Positions 45,029-54,083 are shown, counted from the stretch's first letter. The stretch: DNA of 64,000 nucleotides from Pacificoceanicola sp049341065 (GCF_049341065.1 NZ_JBMPIX010000002.1:420053-484052); one strand, 5' to 3'. The notes: generated from the letters alone by a model not told the origin. A program made the numbers and translations.

Positions 45029-45906
45029 CGCAGGTGTCAAGCACCCTCGGAGCTCAGGACGTACCGTTTAGCGACAGTGACTTTCAGGCGCTCGCCGCCT
45101 TGGCACGCCGCGAATTCGGTCTCAGCCTTGCTCCAAGCAAGAAACCCCTTGTCTATTCGCGGCTTTCGCGGCGATTGAAAGCGCGCCACATAACGGGGTT
45201 TCCGGAGTACTTGCAACTGTTGGACAAACGGGAGGAAAGTTCAGAACGCCTTGAGCTGATTTCCGCTCTGACCACCAATGTGACCAGTTTCTTTCGGGAA
45301 GACCATCACTTCCAAATGCTCCGCAACAACTGCTTGCCTGCTTGCGCCGAGCGTTCACGCAACGGCAAACGGGTGCGCATCTGGTCGGCGGGATGTTCGT
45401 CAGGGCAAGAGCCATACTGCATTGCCATGTCAGTTCTGGACACCATCCCAGAAGCGCATCGCCAAAACATCAAGATCCTGGCCACGGACATTGACCCGCA
45501 AATCATCGCCAAGGCCAAAGCAGGGCGTTATCCGGCAGAAGACGCCGCTTCAATCCCCGAGTCATACCGGAAAAAATGGGTGACCTTGGAAAGTGATGGA
45601 AGATCTGAGATTGCCATGTCGAATGACTTGGCCCGGCTGATCACTTTCGCCGAATTGAACTTAATCGCACCGTGGCCGTTTCAAGGCCCTTTCGATGCGA
45701 TCTTTTGCCGGAACGTGGCAATCTATTTCGATCAGGAAACCCAACAAAAGCTATGGCAAAGATTTTGCGATCTGCTCGTGCCTGGCGGGTATCTGTTTAT
45801 CGGACATTCTGAACGCGTAACCGGCCCCGCCTCCGACCTTCTAAAAGGCGTCGGCATCACAAGTTACCAGAAAACTGCGACCCCAAGCGCCGCGCAACCT
45901 CGATAA
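45025..45906 (+). CDS. cheR: Chemotaxis methyltransferase CheR
   Basis: 293 residues. The N-terminal helical domain is followed by T-T-N-V-T-S-F-F-R-E near residue 88 and the SAM-binding R-I-W-S-A-G-C-S-S-G-Q-E-P-Y near 117; F-C-R-N-V-A-I-Y-F-D and F-I-G-H-S-E close the catalytic domain. It methylates glutamates on chemoreceptors. Its start overlaps the cheW stop by 4 bp. Confidence 0.96.
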   Translation: MTQVSSTLGAQDVPFSDSDFQALAALARREFGLSLAPSKKPLVYSRLSRRLKARHITGFPEYLQLLDKREESSERLELISALTTNVTSFFREDHHFQMLRNNCLPACAERSRNGKRVRIWSAGCSSGQEPYCIAMSVLDTIPEAHRQNIKILATDIDPQIIAKAKAGRYPAEDAASIPESYRKKWVTLESDGRSEIAMSNDLARLITFAELNLIAPWPFQGPFDAIFCRNVAIYFDQETQQKLWQRFCDLLVPGGYLFIGHSERVTGPASDLLKGVGITSYQKTATPSAAQPR

Positions 45907-45916
45907 GGAGAGCAAA

Positions 45917-46303
45917 ATGGGTTTGAAAGAATCCCTTAGAATTATGGTGGTCGACGATATGGCGACCAGCCGTGGCCTGATCACCCAGGCGCTCGACGAC
46001 ATAGGCATCAAGAACTACATTACCGAAAACGATGGAAGCCGTGCTCTCGATCGGCTGTCCTCAACCCCGGTCCACCTCGTGTTGTCCGATTTCAATATGC
46101 CGGGACTTGACGGTTTGGGCCTACTTAAGGCCGTACGCACCTCTCCTGCGACGCAAAAGATGGGCTTCATTCTTGTAACCGGTCGACCGACACCGGAAAT
46201 TGTAAATGAGGCGAAACGCCTGGGCTTGAACAACATGATCAAGAAGCCGTTCACCTCCGCATCCATGAAGCAATGCATTGAAAGTGTCGTGGGCCGCCTA
46301 TGA
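45917..46303 (+). CDS. cheY: Chemotaxis response regulator CheY (second copy)
   Basis: 128-residue receiver domain with V-D-D at residues 11-13, phospho-acceptor D in L-V-L-S-D-F-N-M-P near 57, V-T-G-R and the late I-K-K-P-F lysine. It starts 10 bp after cheR, with GGAG upstream. It differs clearly in sequence from the first CheY of the operon, suggesting different targets. Confidence 0.92.
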   Translation: MGLKESLRIMVVDDMATSRGLITQALDDIGIKNYITENDGSRALDRLSSTPVHLVLSDFNMPGLDGLGLLKAVRTSPATQKMGFILVTGRPTPEIVNEAKRLGLNNMIKKPFTSASMKQCIESVVGRL

Positions 46304-46659
46304 CACTGTCCAACCGCGAACCGCAGCCACTTGCAGTTGTCAACGCCCGCGTTGCTGCCGAACTGCGTGGCCTGCAGGACAGAGTCGAAAGGCTTGAAGA
46401 CACATTGGAGGTACTCTACCAAAATCCAGCCGTGAAACTGGATGCACATTCCATCGGAACACTGCAAGACATCGACTTTCTTCGCCAATCCATTGCGGCA
46501 CTTTCTGCCTACTTGGAACAACTGTCCGTGACTGCGTCTACGGACGGAACTGTCTGCGTCGACGATGCATTGTCTGCGGTTCCGCTCAGAGATATGGCCG
46601 CGCGCCTAAGGGGGTTCGACGAAACCCCTGCGCGGCCAATTCACGCCGAACTGTTTTGA
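46300..46659 (+). CDS. Unknown small protein in the che operon
   Basis: 119 residues, start overlapping the cheY stop by 4 bp. Residues 12-42 are a strong amphipathic coiled-coil helix (V-A-A-E-L-R-G-L-Q-D-R-V-E-R-L-E-D-T-L-E), followed by a second helical part to about 78 (D-F-L-R-Q-S-I-A-A-L-S-A-Y-L-E-Q-L). CheZ-like helical hairpin architecture is conceivable but the CheZ motif is absent. I do not recognise the family. Confidence 0.6.
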   Translation: MTLSNREPQPLAVVNARVAAELRGLQDRVERLEDTLEVLYQNPAVKLDAHSIGTLQDIDFLRQSIAALSAYLEQLSVTASTDGTVCVDDALSAVPLRDMAARLRGFDETPARPIHAELF

Positions 46660-46755
46660 CAGGTTATTGAATTCAGGCCCGTCAATTCAGTTTTGATACG
46701 CGGCTAGCCGCGCAGCTGAGGCATCAACTCTCAAGGCCCATCAAGGGGAAGCTTC

Positions 46756-47823
46756 GTGACAGTTAAGTCAACAATTGTAGCGATTTCGGAGCCGGCACAG
46801 CGTAACAGGCTGGCCGCCCTTGTCGACAGCCTTCCAGATTTCAGAGTGATCGCCTGCACTGCAGATCTGATGAACACTTACAACGAAGTTGAATCCTGTC
46901 TTCCAAAAGCTGTTTTGATATCCAGTGGTCTGGCCGCGCTTCCGGAATTTGAAGTGATGCGAGGATTATTCTCTGCTTTGGATGTGCGTTGGCTGGTGGT
47001 CACAGATCACGGCCAGATCGACGCGCTACGCCGCCCAGTTGCTGCAGGTAGTCCGCAAGGGTCGGATTTGTTTTCAGTCCCCGCATCATCGCCCCCACAA
47101 ATAATTGCAGATCAGTTGCGCAGTTTGACCCGAACAGTCTCCAGGCCGCAGCCTTCGGTCCAAGCACCTGAAATCAAACCCGCCAAGTCGATTCCGTTTC
47201 CAGCAAGCGCCCCCCAGCAAAGACCAGCACTAAGCACCCCTGACAGGTTTATCCTTATTGGTTCAAGCACAGGCGGCGTGGATGCCTTGATCTCCGTTCT
47301 GTCGGCTTTCCCTGTTGATTGCCCACCGACGTTGATCGTACAGCACACCGGCACCGGTTTTGGAGACAGCCTGGCAAGCCTGCTGAACAGACAATGTGCA
47401 CCAAAGGTGACGCTTGCCAGCGGCAAACATGAACTGAAGCGCGGCGAGGTCATTATTGGTGCCGGGACACGTGCGCATTTGGTGCTGGAAAACGGTCGCC
47501 CCCCCTTCGCCAACGTGCAAGAAGGCTCAGCCGTCTCGGGGCACTTGCCTTCGGTAGATATGCTCTTTCGCTCTGCAGTTCCGCTGGCCGGAAAGGTCAC
47601 CGCAGCCATTCTGACAGGCATGGGGCGTGATGGTGCAGAAGGCCTGAAGGAACTGCGCAATGCCGGCGCCCGTACGATTGCTCAGGACGAGGCGACTTCG
47701 GTCGTCTACGGGATGCCCCGCGCAGCTGTCGAATTGGGCGGAGCTGAGGTGAGTTTACCTTTAAACCGCATCGGTCCCACTTTGATGGCCCCGGCCAGAG
47801 CCAGAAATGAGGTTCATCTGTAA
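46756..47823 (+). CDS. cheB: Chemotaxis methylesterase CheB with degenerate receiver
   Basis: 355 residues from GTG 46756. The C-terminal methylesterase domain is intact: catalytic Ser in I-G-S-S-T-G-G near residue 176, His in V-Q-H-T-G-T-G and Asp in G-M-G-R-D-G-A-E-G near 296. The N-terminal ~110 residues resemble a receiver fold but the phospho-Asp position is A-V-L-I-S-S-G and the N-terminal acidic pair is missing (I-S-E-P). Control by CheA phosphorylation is therefore doubtful. Confidence 0.9.
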   Translation: MTVKSTIVAISEPAQRNRLAALVDSLPDFRVIACTADLMNTYNEVESCLPKAVLISSGLAALPEFEVMRGLFSALDVRWLVVTDHGQIDALRRPVAAGSPQGSDLFSVPASSPPQIIADQLRSLTRTVSRPQPSVQAPEIKPAKSIPFPASAPQQRPALSTPDRFILIGSSTGGVDALISVLSAFPVDCPPTLIVQHTGTGFGDSLASLLNRQCAPKVTLASGKHELKRGEVIIGAGTRAHLVLENGRPPFANVQEGSAVSGHLPSVDMLFRSAVPLAGKVTAAILTGMGRDGAEGLKELRNAGARTIAQDEATSVVYGMPRAAVELGGAEVSLPLNRIGPTLMAPARARNEVHL

Positions 47824-48353
47824 TGCAATCACAGGAAAACCTGATCAATGTCATCCAGGGCGACTATGTCATTTCCGCTGATCCTGAAGTCGTTTTGACA
47901 ACGGTCTTGGGGTCTTGCATTGCCGTTTGTCTATGCGACCCCAAACTCAAAGCAGGCGGCATGAACCACTTCCTGCTACCCGAAGGCGGCCGCAGCGACG
48001 CCGGAAACGTGCGCTATGGTGCCAATGCAATGGAACTTCTTATCAACGGGTTGTTGAAAATCGGCGCGGAACGGCATCGTCTGGAGGCGAAGATTTTCGG
48101 CGGCGCGAAGATGATGGGCAATTTGCGCAATATCGGGGAATCGAATGCAGCCTTTGCCCACAAATTCCTGCAGGACGAAGGCATTCCTTGCCTTGCAGAA
48201 AGCGTCGGCGGCACATCCGCGCGCCGGATCCGTTTCTGGCCGTCGACGGGATTGGTGCGGCAATTGATTGTTCCGGGGAATATCGAACAGGTCGCCCCGA
48301 TCCAAAGGGTCGCGCCACCCGTCAAGAAGGCAGACGACATTCTTCTGTTTTAA
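47823..48353 (+). CDS. cheD: Chemoreceptor glutamine deamidase CheD
   Basis: 176 residues. The CheD catalytic pattern is present: V-L-G-S-C-I-A-V-C-L-C with catalytic Cys near residue 29, G-G-M-N-H-F-L-L-P with the His near 46, and the conserved K-I-F-G-G-A near 90. It deamidates chemoreceptor glutamines. Start overlaps the cheB stop (TAATG). Confidence 0.95.
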   Translation: MQSQENLINVIQGDYVISADPEVVLTTVLGSCIAVCLCDPKLKAGGMNHFLLPEGGRSDAGNVRYGANAMELLINGLLKIGAERHRLEAKIFGGAKMMGNLRNIGESNAAFAHKFLQDEGIPCLAESVGGTSARRIRFWPSTGLVRQLIVPGNIEQVAPIQRVAPPVKKADDILLF

Positions 48354-48380
48354 GGTCCGGGCAACTTCCGGAACACGAAA

Positions 48381-48399
48381 CTGTCATGCGACATGACAG
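48381..48399. repeat. Perfect inverted repeat after cheD
   Basis: CTGTCATG-cga-CATGACAG, an 8-bp perfect dyad with a 3-bp centre, in the 129-bp gap between cheD and selD. No U-tract follows. Either a transcription factor site for selD or the 3' hairpin of the che mRNA. Confidence 0.5.
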
Positions 48400-48482
48400 A
48401 CCGGCGACAATCCATGTGAGACTGTGGCAGTTCTAACCTGCAACTTCGGCGGCAATCGTCGAGGTTACAGGAGAAAAACGTC

Positions 48483-50639
48483 ATGCAAAGCAGTTTGCCC
48501 TATACCCGCGATCTGGTCCTTGTCGGAGGCGGACACACGCACGCTCTTGTTCTGCGCAAATGGGGTATGACGCCCCTACCCGGCGTCCGTGTGACCGTCA
48601 TCAATCCGGGTCCAACTGCGCCCTATTCGGGAATGCTGCCCGGACATCTGGCAGGCCATTACTCTCGGGACGCGCTGGATATCGACTTAATTCAGCTGGC
48701 AAGGTTCGCGGATGCCCGCGTCATTCTGGGCTTGGCACACCACATCAACTTGCAAAAACGCGAGATCATCGTTGCCGGACGCCCGCCAATCGGCTTTGAC
48801 ATCGCGTCCATCGACATTGGCATCACCAGCCGCATGCCCGATCTTCCCGGTTTTCAGGAACACGCAGTGCCCGCGAAGCCGCTGGGCGTTTTCGCCTCCC
48901 GGTGGGCAGCTTTTCGAAACACGACTGGCCCAGCTTCGATTGCGGTCATCGGTGGTGGCGTGGCAGGTGCGGAAATCTCCATGGCCCTCGCCCACGCCAT
49001 GCATTTTGACGGGCGGTCCGCTAAGATCTGGCTGGTGGAACAACAAAAGGCCCTGTCTGCGCTGCGCGCCCCTGCGGCGTCCAGATTGCGCAGCGCGCTT
49101 GAAGAAGCAGGCGTGACCATTCTCGAACACACTGACATTGCGCGCGTCACGGCTGAGGGGCTTGATCTCGGTAATGGAGATAAGATCGAAGCGGATTTCA
49201 TTACCGGCGCCGCCGGTGCCCGACCGCATGGATGGCTGCAAAACAGCGGACTGGACTTAGAAAACGGCTTCATTCGCGTCAACGAGTATTTGCAAAGCTC
49301 TGACCCGTCGGTTTTTGCCGTCGGGGATTGCGCCCATCTGGAAGCCTCTCCGCGTCCGAAAGCCGGAGTTTTTGCCGTTCGTCAGGCACCTGTTCTGTTC
49401 GACAATCTCCAAACCTGCCTGTCCGGCGGGCGCAATTTGCGCGCGTATCATCCACAAACAGACTATCTCAAACTGATCTCTCTGGGTCAAAAATCGGCCC
49501 TCGCAGACCGGTTTGGCGTTACGCTCTCGGGTCCTTTCATGTGGCGTTGGAAGGACCGTATTGACCAGAAATTCATGGACAAATTCCGGACGCTCCCGCA
49601 GATGAAGTCGGCTGCCCTTCCCGCAAAGCACGCGTCCGGGATGGTCGAAGCCCTTGGCCCCAAACCCATGTGCGGCGGCTGCGGGTCAAAAGTCGGGCGC
49701 GGCGCATTGAGTGCAGCATTGGCGACCCTGCCCCACTCTGGGCGCGACGATGTCGTCAGCATAAAGGGAGATGACGCCGCGATGCTGCTGACGGGCGGCG
49801 CACGGCAAGTGATCAGCACCGATCATCTGCGCGCCCTGATGCCCGATCCGGTTCTGATGACACGCATCGCGGCGATCCACGCGCTTGGCGATATCTGGGC
49901 CATGGGAGCAGCACCACAGGCCGCAACAGCCAGCATTATCATTCCGCGCATGTCCCCAACTTTGGCGCAGCGCAGCCTGTCAGAAATCATGCAAGCCGCA
50001 CAGATCATCATGCAAGACGCGGGCGCGGCCATTGTCGGCGGCCATACTTCTCAGGGCACGGAACTCACCATCGGATTCACCGTAACGGGCCTGTGCGACA
50101 AGGATCCGATCACCCTTGCCGGTGCCAAACCCGGAGACCGGTTAATCCTTACCAAACCCATTGGTTCCGGCGTTCTGATGGCCGCCGAGATGGAGGGACA
50201 AGCCAAGGGCAATTGGGTCGCGGCGGCCTATGACTTGATGGTGCAATCGCAGGCAAAGGCGTCGCAAATTCTGAGCGCAGCCTCCTCCATGACCGACGTC
50301 ACAGGATTCGGCCTTGCGGGTCATTTGCTGAACATTTGCGAAGCGTCGAATGTGGGCGCAACCTTGGATCTGGACGCCGTTCCCGTGATGGACGGTGCAC
50401 TGGAACTGTCTGAAAAGGGCGTCAAATCAACTCTCTACCCCGAGAACAAAGCCGCCCTGCCCTTCCTTGAGCAAAGCCCAAGGTGCGACCTTCTGTTCGA
50501 CCCACAAACCGCGGGCGGTTTGTTGGCATCTCTGGGAGAAGGTATTGACGCGGCCATCAAGGCGCTGGAAACCGCGGGATACAAAGCGGCGGTCATCGGG
50601 GAAATCACCGATATCCCGGGTCAGATATCAATCCGCTGA
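48483..50639 (+). CDS. selD: Selenide, water dikinase fused to FAD oxidoreductase
   Basis: 718 residues. Residues 1 to ~375 are an NDH-2-like pyridine nucleotide-disulfide oxidoreductase (V-L-V-G-G-G-H-T-H near the start, A-V-I-G-G-G-V-A-G-A-E near 160, F-A-V-G-D-C-A near 280). From about 390 is SelD: C400 and K403 in M-C-G-G-C-G-S-K match catalytic Cys17 and Lys20 of E. coli SelD; the G-D-D-A-A and G-G-H-T ATP-binding motifs follow. It makes selenophosphate from selenide and ATP. The fused domain is known in this group; its substrate is unsettled. It converges on mnmH. Confidence 0.95.
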   Translation: MQSSLPYTRDLVLVGGGHTHALVLRKWGMTPLPGVRVTVINPGPTAPYSGMLPGHLAGHYSRDALDIDLIQLARFADARVILGLAHHINLQKREIIVAGRPPIGFDIASIDIGITSRMPDLPGFQEHAVPAKPLGVFASRWAAFRNTTGPASIAVIGGGVAGAEISMALAHAMHFDGRSAKIWLVEQQKALSALRAPAASRLRSALEEAGVTILEHTDIARVTAEGLDLGNGDKIEADFITGAAGARPHGWLQNSGLDLENGFIRVNEYLQSSDPSVFAVGDCAHLEASPRPKAGVFAVRQAPVLFDNLQTCLSGGRNLRAYHPQTDYLKLISLGQKSALADRFGVTLSGPFMWRWKDRIDQKFMDKFRTLPQMKSAALPAKHASGMVEALGPKPMCGGCGSKVGRGALSAALATLPHSGRDDVVSIKGDDAAMLLTGGARQVISTDHLRALMPDPVLMTRIAAIHALGDIWAMGAAPQAATASIIIPRMSPTLAQRSLSEIMQAAQIIMQDAGAAIVGGHTSQGTELTIGFTVTGLCDKDPITLAGAKPGDRLILTKPIGSGVLMAAEMEGQAKGNWVAAAYDLMVQSQAKASQILSAASSMTDVTGFGLAGHLLNICEASNVGATLDLDAVPVMDGALELSEKGVKSTLYPENKAALPFLEQSPRCDLLFDPQTAGGLLASLGEGIDAAIKALETAGYKAAVIGEITDIPGQISIR

Positions 50640-51679
50640 ACCGCCTTAGCGATTTTTCCGGCCAGTTCTGAAAGCGCCTCGGCCCCCAAGTCCTGCGTTT
50701 CGAGACGCTCTGACACCGTTGGTGCAACGGCCCGCATAGACCGCTCATAAGCCGGATCATAATGATCCGAGGCCAGCGAGGCGCAGAGCGCCAGCTTGTC
50801 CCCTGCCGCAATCAAACCGCCCCAGTGATCCACCAAGGCATGACCGCGATGATAGCGCAGCGGCTCCAGCTTGGCGCGCAGTCTCTGCTCGTCCGCAAGG
50901 ATATCCGCATAGGCCTGCGCCAAATAGCGTGCTCGGGCGGCGACCGGCGCTGCCACTTCGATCCAAGGTGCGGCCTTCATGGCCTCCCACAGGCTGGGCG
51001 GCAGGTTTATATCACCGATCTTGCTGCTTTCTGCCTCGACGACAACCGGTCTGGTCGGGTCCAGCGCATTTAGCTGCTGGGCAAGCTCCGTCTCGAACGC
51101 TTTTTGGCTGGGCTGCCCGCCCGGCATGTCGCCCAAAAGCGAGCCGCGATGCCGAGCGAGCCCTTCAAGATCCAAAACCTGAACGCCCTGATCTTGCAGC
51201 AACGGCAAAAGCGCAGTCTTGGCTGTGCCAGTGTATCCGCCCAGTTGGATCAGCTTAAAAGGCAGTGGCTCTTGATACAGGGCTGTATTGACCAGCGTCC
51301 GGTATCTTTTGTACCCGCCTTGAATGCTTTCCGCGCGCCACCCGATTTCACCCAGCATCCACGCGAACGAGCCGGAACGCTGGCCGCCGCGCCAGCAATA
51401 TACCAACGGCCGCCAGCTGCCTTCGTGATGGGCCAACGGCCCTTCGATATGCGCTGCCGAATTCCGAAAAACCAGGGCCGCGCCAATCTTGCGCGCTCTA
51501 AATGGCGAAACCTGCTTGTACATAGTGCCCACACGGGCCCGTTCTTCGTTGTCCAGCACCGGTAGATTGATCGCGCCGGGAACATGATCCTCGGCGAATT
51601 CCGCAGGACTGCGCACGTCGATCAACGTGTCAAAGCCGTGGTTCAATAAATCGCCAAGTGTTTCAAAGGAAAGAGCCAT
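50621..51679 (-). CDS. mnmH: tRNA 2-selenouridine synthase
   Basis: 352 residues from ATG 51679. The N-terminal rhodanese domain has L-I-D-V-R-S-P-A-E-F near residue 18 and the catalytic Cys in Y-C-W-R-G-G-Q-R-S near 95. The C-terminal P-loop domain has G-G-Y-T-G-T-A-K-T-A near 140, where Ala replaces the usual Gly before Lys. It swaps the sulfur of 2-thiouridine for selenium at the wobble base of tRNAs using selenophosphate. It overlaps selD by 19 bp tail to tail, a selenium-metabolism pair. Confidence 0.95.
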   Translation of the reverse strand: MALSFETLGDLLNHGFDTLIDVRSPAEFAEDHVPGAINLPVLDNEERARVGTMYKQVSPFRARKIGAALVFRNSAAHIEGPLAHHEGSWRPLVYCWRGGQRSGSFAWMLGEIGWRAESIQGGYKRYRTLVNTALYQEPLPFKLIQLGGYTGTAKTALLPLLQDQGVQVLDLEGLARHRGSLLGDMPGGQPSQKAFETELAQQLNALDPTRPVVVEAESSKIGDINLPPSLWEAMKAAPWIEVAAPVAARARYLAQAYADILADEQRLRAKLEPLRYHRGHALVDHWGGLIAAGDKLALCASLASDHYDPAYERSMRAVAPTVSERLETQDLGAEALSELAGKIAKAVQRIDI

Positions 51680-51827
51680 GTCGCTCGGTCTACCCTGTGT
51701 CTGCGGGTTTCGAAAGGGGCACATGCAGGGAATATCATTTGCTTGAAAAAACCCTGAAAAAGACACTGGACACCGCTTTTCACCTCGGCTAGACCGCCTG
51801 CACCCGAAGGGCGTCGCCCTTCTCCGT

Positions 51828-51902
51828 GCCCGGGTAGCTCAGGGGTAGAGCAGTGGATTGAAAATCCTCGTGTCGGTGGTTCGATTCCGCCCCCGGGCAC
51901 CA
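51828..51902 (+). tRNA. tRNA-Phe (GAA)
   Basis: 75-nt cloverleaf including encoded CCA. Acceptor stem GCCCGGG/CCCGGGC, D-arm GCTC/GAGC, anticodon loop T-T-G-A-A-A-A with anticodon GAA at 51860-51862, T-arm GGTGG/CCGCC with TTCGATT. Its 3' half is the attachment site of the island that follows. Confidence 0.97.
51859..51902 (+). repeat. attL: 44-bp tRNA-Phe 3' direct repeat
   Basis: Runs from the base before the anticodon through CCA. It is identical to 58874-58917; the base before it differs (T here, A there), as does the base after. Confidence 0.9.
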
Positions 51903-51951
51903 TAAAAATCAATAACTTAGCAAGTCCCGCAAGCAGTGCACTCAAGTGCAC

Positions 51952-51970
51952 GTGTAATTCGTGTGTAATC
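51952..51970. promoter_or_regulatory. Possible integrase arm-type sites near attL
   Basis: GTGTAATTC (51952-51960) and GTGTAATC (51963-51970) are tandem, overlapping the integrase stop codon. Similar words occur near attR at 58726-58744. Confidence 0.35.
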
Positions 51971-53147
51971 AGGCCGAACTTTTCGGCGAGAACCTGCGGA
52001 TGTAGTCTTGCTGAACTCCGCTGACCCGCCCCTCCAACCGATCCATTGCCGCTTCGATGTGGGACCCGCTTTGATGCGCGTAGCGCGCAACCATGGACAA
52101 CGTTTTGTGACCCGAAATGCGCTGGACTGTGGGCAGATCGACGCCTGCCTGAACCAGATGCGTCACCGCAGTGTGGCGAAGCGTGTGTGGGGTGATCTGG
52201 TCGGGATCAAGCCCCGCGCGTTCAACCGAGCGGCGAAACGCCTTGCGGATTGTATGGACGTGACCGGTGGCGCTTCCCGGAGAGGGGAAAATCCACTCGC
52301 AGCCCGGCGGCAACATGCCCATTCGTCTTTCCAAGTACTCAGCGAGTTCGCCCGTGATCGGCTGCTCACGAGACCCCGCCTTGGCCTGCGGCACCCAGAT
52401 CACTCGCTTGCCGACATCGATGTCTTCTCGGCGGATCGCCAGAATTTCCGCATGACGCATCCCTGTGTGCAGTCCGACCATGACGAAAGCGTGGACGTTT
52501 TCGTTGTGATCCGATGCTGCCGCTTCCAGCAACGAAACGCACTGATCATCCGTCAGGTACACTATTCGTTGATTGTCTTCCTTGAACCGAGCGATCTTGA
52601 CCGACCTGCTCTTGATCCACTTCCACTCGACTGCTTGGTTCAGCAGATGGGAAAGCGTGGCCAATTCCCGATTGACGGTTGCCTTTGCTGCGTCCGCAGA
52701 GCGGCGGGCCTTCTTGTAGCGTTCAACGTCGAAGGACTCGATTGCACTCAACGGCTTGGCTGCAAGGAACGGGACCAAATGCTGTCTTAACTGTCGCTCT
52801 TTGATGTCGATGTTTTTCCCGTCACTGTCCCGAAGCCTCTGAACGTAGCGGTTTGCGGCCTCTTCGAAACTCAGTGGTGTCTTGCGCCCTTCGGGCAACT
52901 CCAAGCGCTGACGCCTTGCATCGGTTCTGGCTTGAGCGATGAAATCTTCCGCCTGCTGCCTTGTCACGCCTTCAGATTCGCGACCAATCACACGATGAAT
53001 ACGCCGACGGTCCACCATGATATTGACAGAGTAGACGCCGTCACCATTGGCGTCGCGACGAAATGTGATGCCATGCTCCGAAACGGAGGACCCCGGCTTC
53101 AGAGAACGGATTGCAGGTCGTGTGAGCTTTGAGAAGCGAATAGCCAT
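51969..53147 (-). CDS. Tyrosine recombinase (island integrase)
   Basis: 392 residues. N-terminal DUF-type arm-binding and SAM-like core-binding domains precede the catalytic domain: R in T-G-M-R-H-A-E-I-L near residue 230, H-x-x-R in H-T-L-R-H-T near 325, G-H-K and nucleophile Tyr in A-R-Y-A-H near 360. ATG 53147 has AGAGG upstream. It lies 67 bp from tRNA-Phe, pointing at it, the normal position for the integrase that made the 44-bp repeat. A RHH-protein gene precedes it by 12 bp. Confidence 0.95.
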   Translation of the reverse strand: MAIRFSKLTRPAIRSLKPGSSVSEHGITFRRDANGDGVYSVNIMVDRRRIHRVIGRESEGVTRQQAEDFIAQARTDARRQRLELPEGRKTPLSFEEAANRYVQRLRDSDGKNIDIKERQLRQHLVPFLAAKPLSAIESFDVERYKKARRSADAAKATVNRELATLSHLLNQAVEWKWIKSRSVKIARFKEDNQRIVYLTDDQCVSLLEAAASDHNENVHAFVMVGLHTGMRHAEILAIRREDIDVGKRVIWVPQAKAGSREQPITGELAEYLERRMGMLPPGCEWIFPSPGSATGHVHTIRKAFRRSVERAGLDPDQITPHTLRHTAVTHLVQAGVDLPTVQRISGHKTLSMVARYAHQSGSHIEAAMDRLEGRVSGVQQDYIRRFSPKSSA

Positions 53148-53159
53148 TTCAATAAACCT

Positions 53160-53699
53160 CTAGAAAGGAATCTCGTCGTCGATGTCTCTACTGGGTGGCG
53201 GCGTACCAACACCGGGAAGGACGTCTGGCTTCTTCTCGCCCATCGCGACCGCAACTAGGTCCTCCCAATATTGGTCAACCCGCTCTCTTACGATGTTGTC
53301 CAAACTGATGTTGAAATCCCAATCGTTTCCCCGCCAACGACCGCGCCAGAAATGCCCATTCTCTTCGATCAGCGCCCATATGTGTTGCTCTTCGAAGGTC
53401 AACAACTCCGGAGCGACAATTCCGAGTGATACCAAACGCTGGCTCTCGCGGACGTGCCAAAGTACATCGGCGCGTTCTCCGAAAGTATTCGGTTCATCAA
53501 GATCGGAGTTGCGCCACTTGTTGATTACCTGCGTCTGAATGTGTTCGGCCAATGTCGCTTCAATGAATGACGACTTAGTTCGGCGCTGAGACCTAGCCGC
53601 CAACTCGCAAAGGTAATTCAGGCGCGGATCGAGGCGAATCGAGACGGTCTCGGTCCTGCCCAACTTCGATCCGGAGCCCTTGGGAACATTGATTGCCAT
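53160..53699 (-). CDS. Ribbon-helix-helix protein with unknown C-terminus
   Basis: 179 residues from ATG 53699, GAGGA upstream. Residues 14-50 look like a CopG/ribbon-helix-helix domain (T-E-T-V-S-I-R-L-D-P-R-L-N-Y-L-C-E-L-A-A, then K-S-S-F-I-E-A-T). The remaining ~125 residues are Trp-rich (W-R-G-R-W-R-G-N-D-W) and unknown. It is in operon with the integrase, 12 bp apart, and divergent from the helix-turn-helix gene, so it probably controls integration/excision genes. Confidence 0.7.
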   Translation of the reverse strand: MAINVPKGSGSKLGRTETVSIRLDPRLNYLCELAARSQRRTKSSFIEATLAEHIQTQVINKWRNSDLDEPNTFGERADVLWHVRESQRLVSLGIVAPELLTFEEQHIWALIEENGHFWRGRWRGNDWDFNISLDNIVRERVDQYWEDLVAVAMGEKKPDVLPGVGTPPPSRDIDDEIPF

Positions 53700-53824
53700 G
53701 ATGTCCTCGTGTCGAAACGTTCTGTCACGATCCATTTTGCACATTATGTATTGAGTTTCAATACACGTCTTGCTCTTCTGATCACGTACTGACCAAAGCT
53801 ACCTATTGAGCAAGGAAACAAACC

Positions 53825-54073
53825 ATGAAAATCGACACCGACACCCAGCGGGTTTTCATTCACCCGGACGGGCGGATGGATCGCAAAAACGCGGCCCGCT
53901 ACCTTGGCTGCTCACCGAAGACGCTCGCTGATTGGGCGATGAAGGGCCAAGGACCGCAGTACGTTCTTCTCGGCGGACGCGCTTTCTACTTCCTTGAAGA
54001 CTTGCAGTCTTGGATCGCGGCCGCGCCTCGTCTCGCCGGAACCGGCGGTCGGGAAATCCGGGCGAGCGACTAG
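53825..54073 (+). CDS. Small helix-turn-helix protein (excisionase-like)
   Basis: 82 residues; ATG 53825 follows AAGGAAACA. A MerR/excisionase-type wing-HTH is visible: M-D-R-K-N-A-A-R-Y-L-G-C-S-P-K-T-L-A-D-W-A-M-K-G-Q-G-P, then Y-V-L-L-G-G-R-A-F-Y-F-L-E-D-L-Q-S-W-I. Such proteins act as recombination directionality factors or repressors. It is divergent from the RHH gene and 10 bp upstream of a second HTH gene. Confidence 0.75.
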   Translation: MKIDTDTQRVFIHPDGRMDRKNAARYLGCSPKTLADWAMKGQGPQYVLLGGRAFYFLEDLQSWIAAAPRLAGTGGREIRASD

Positions 54074-54083
54074 GGCCGCGAGG

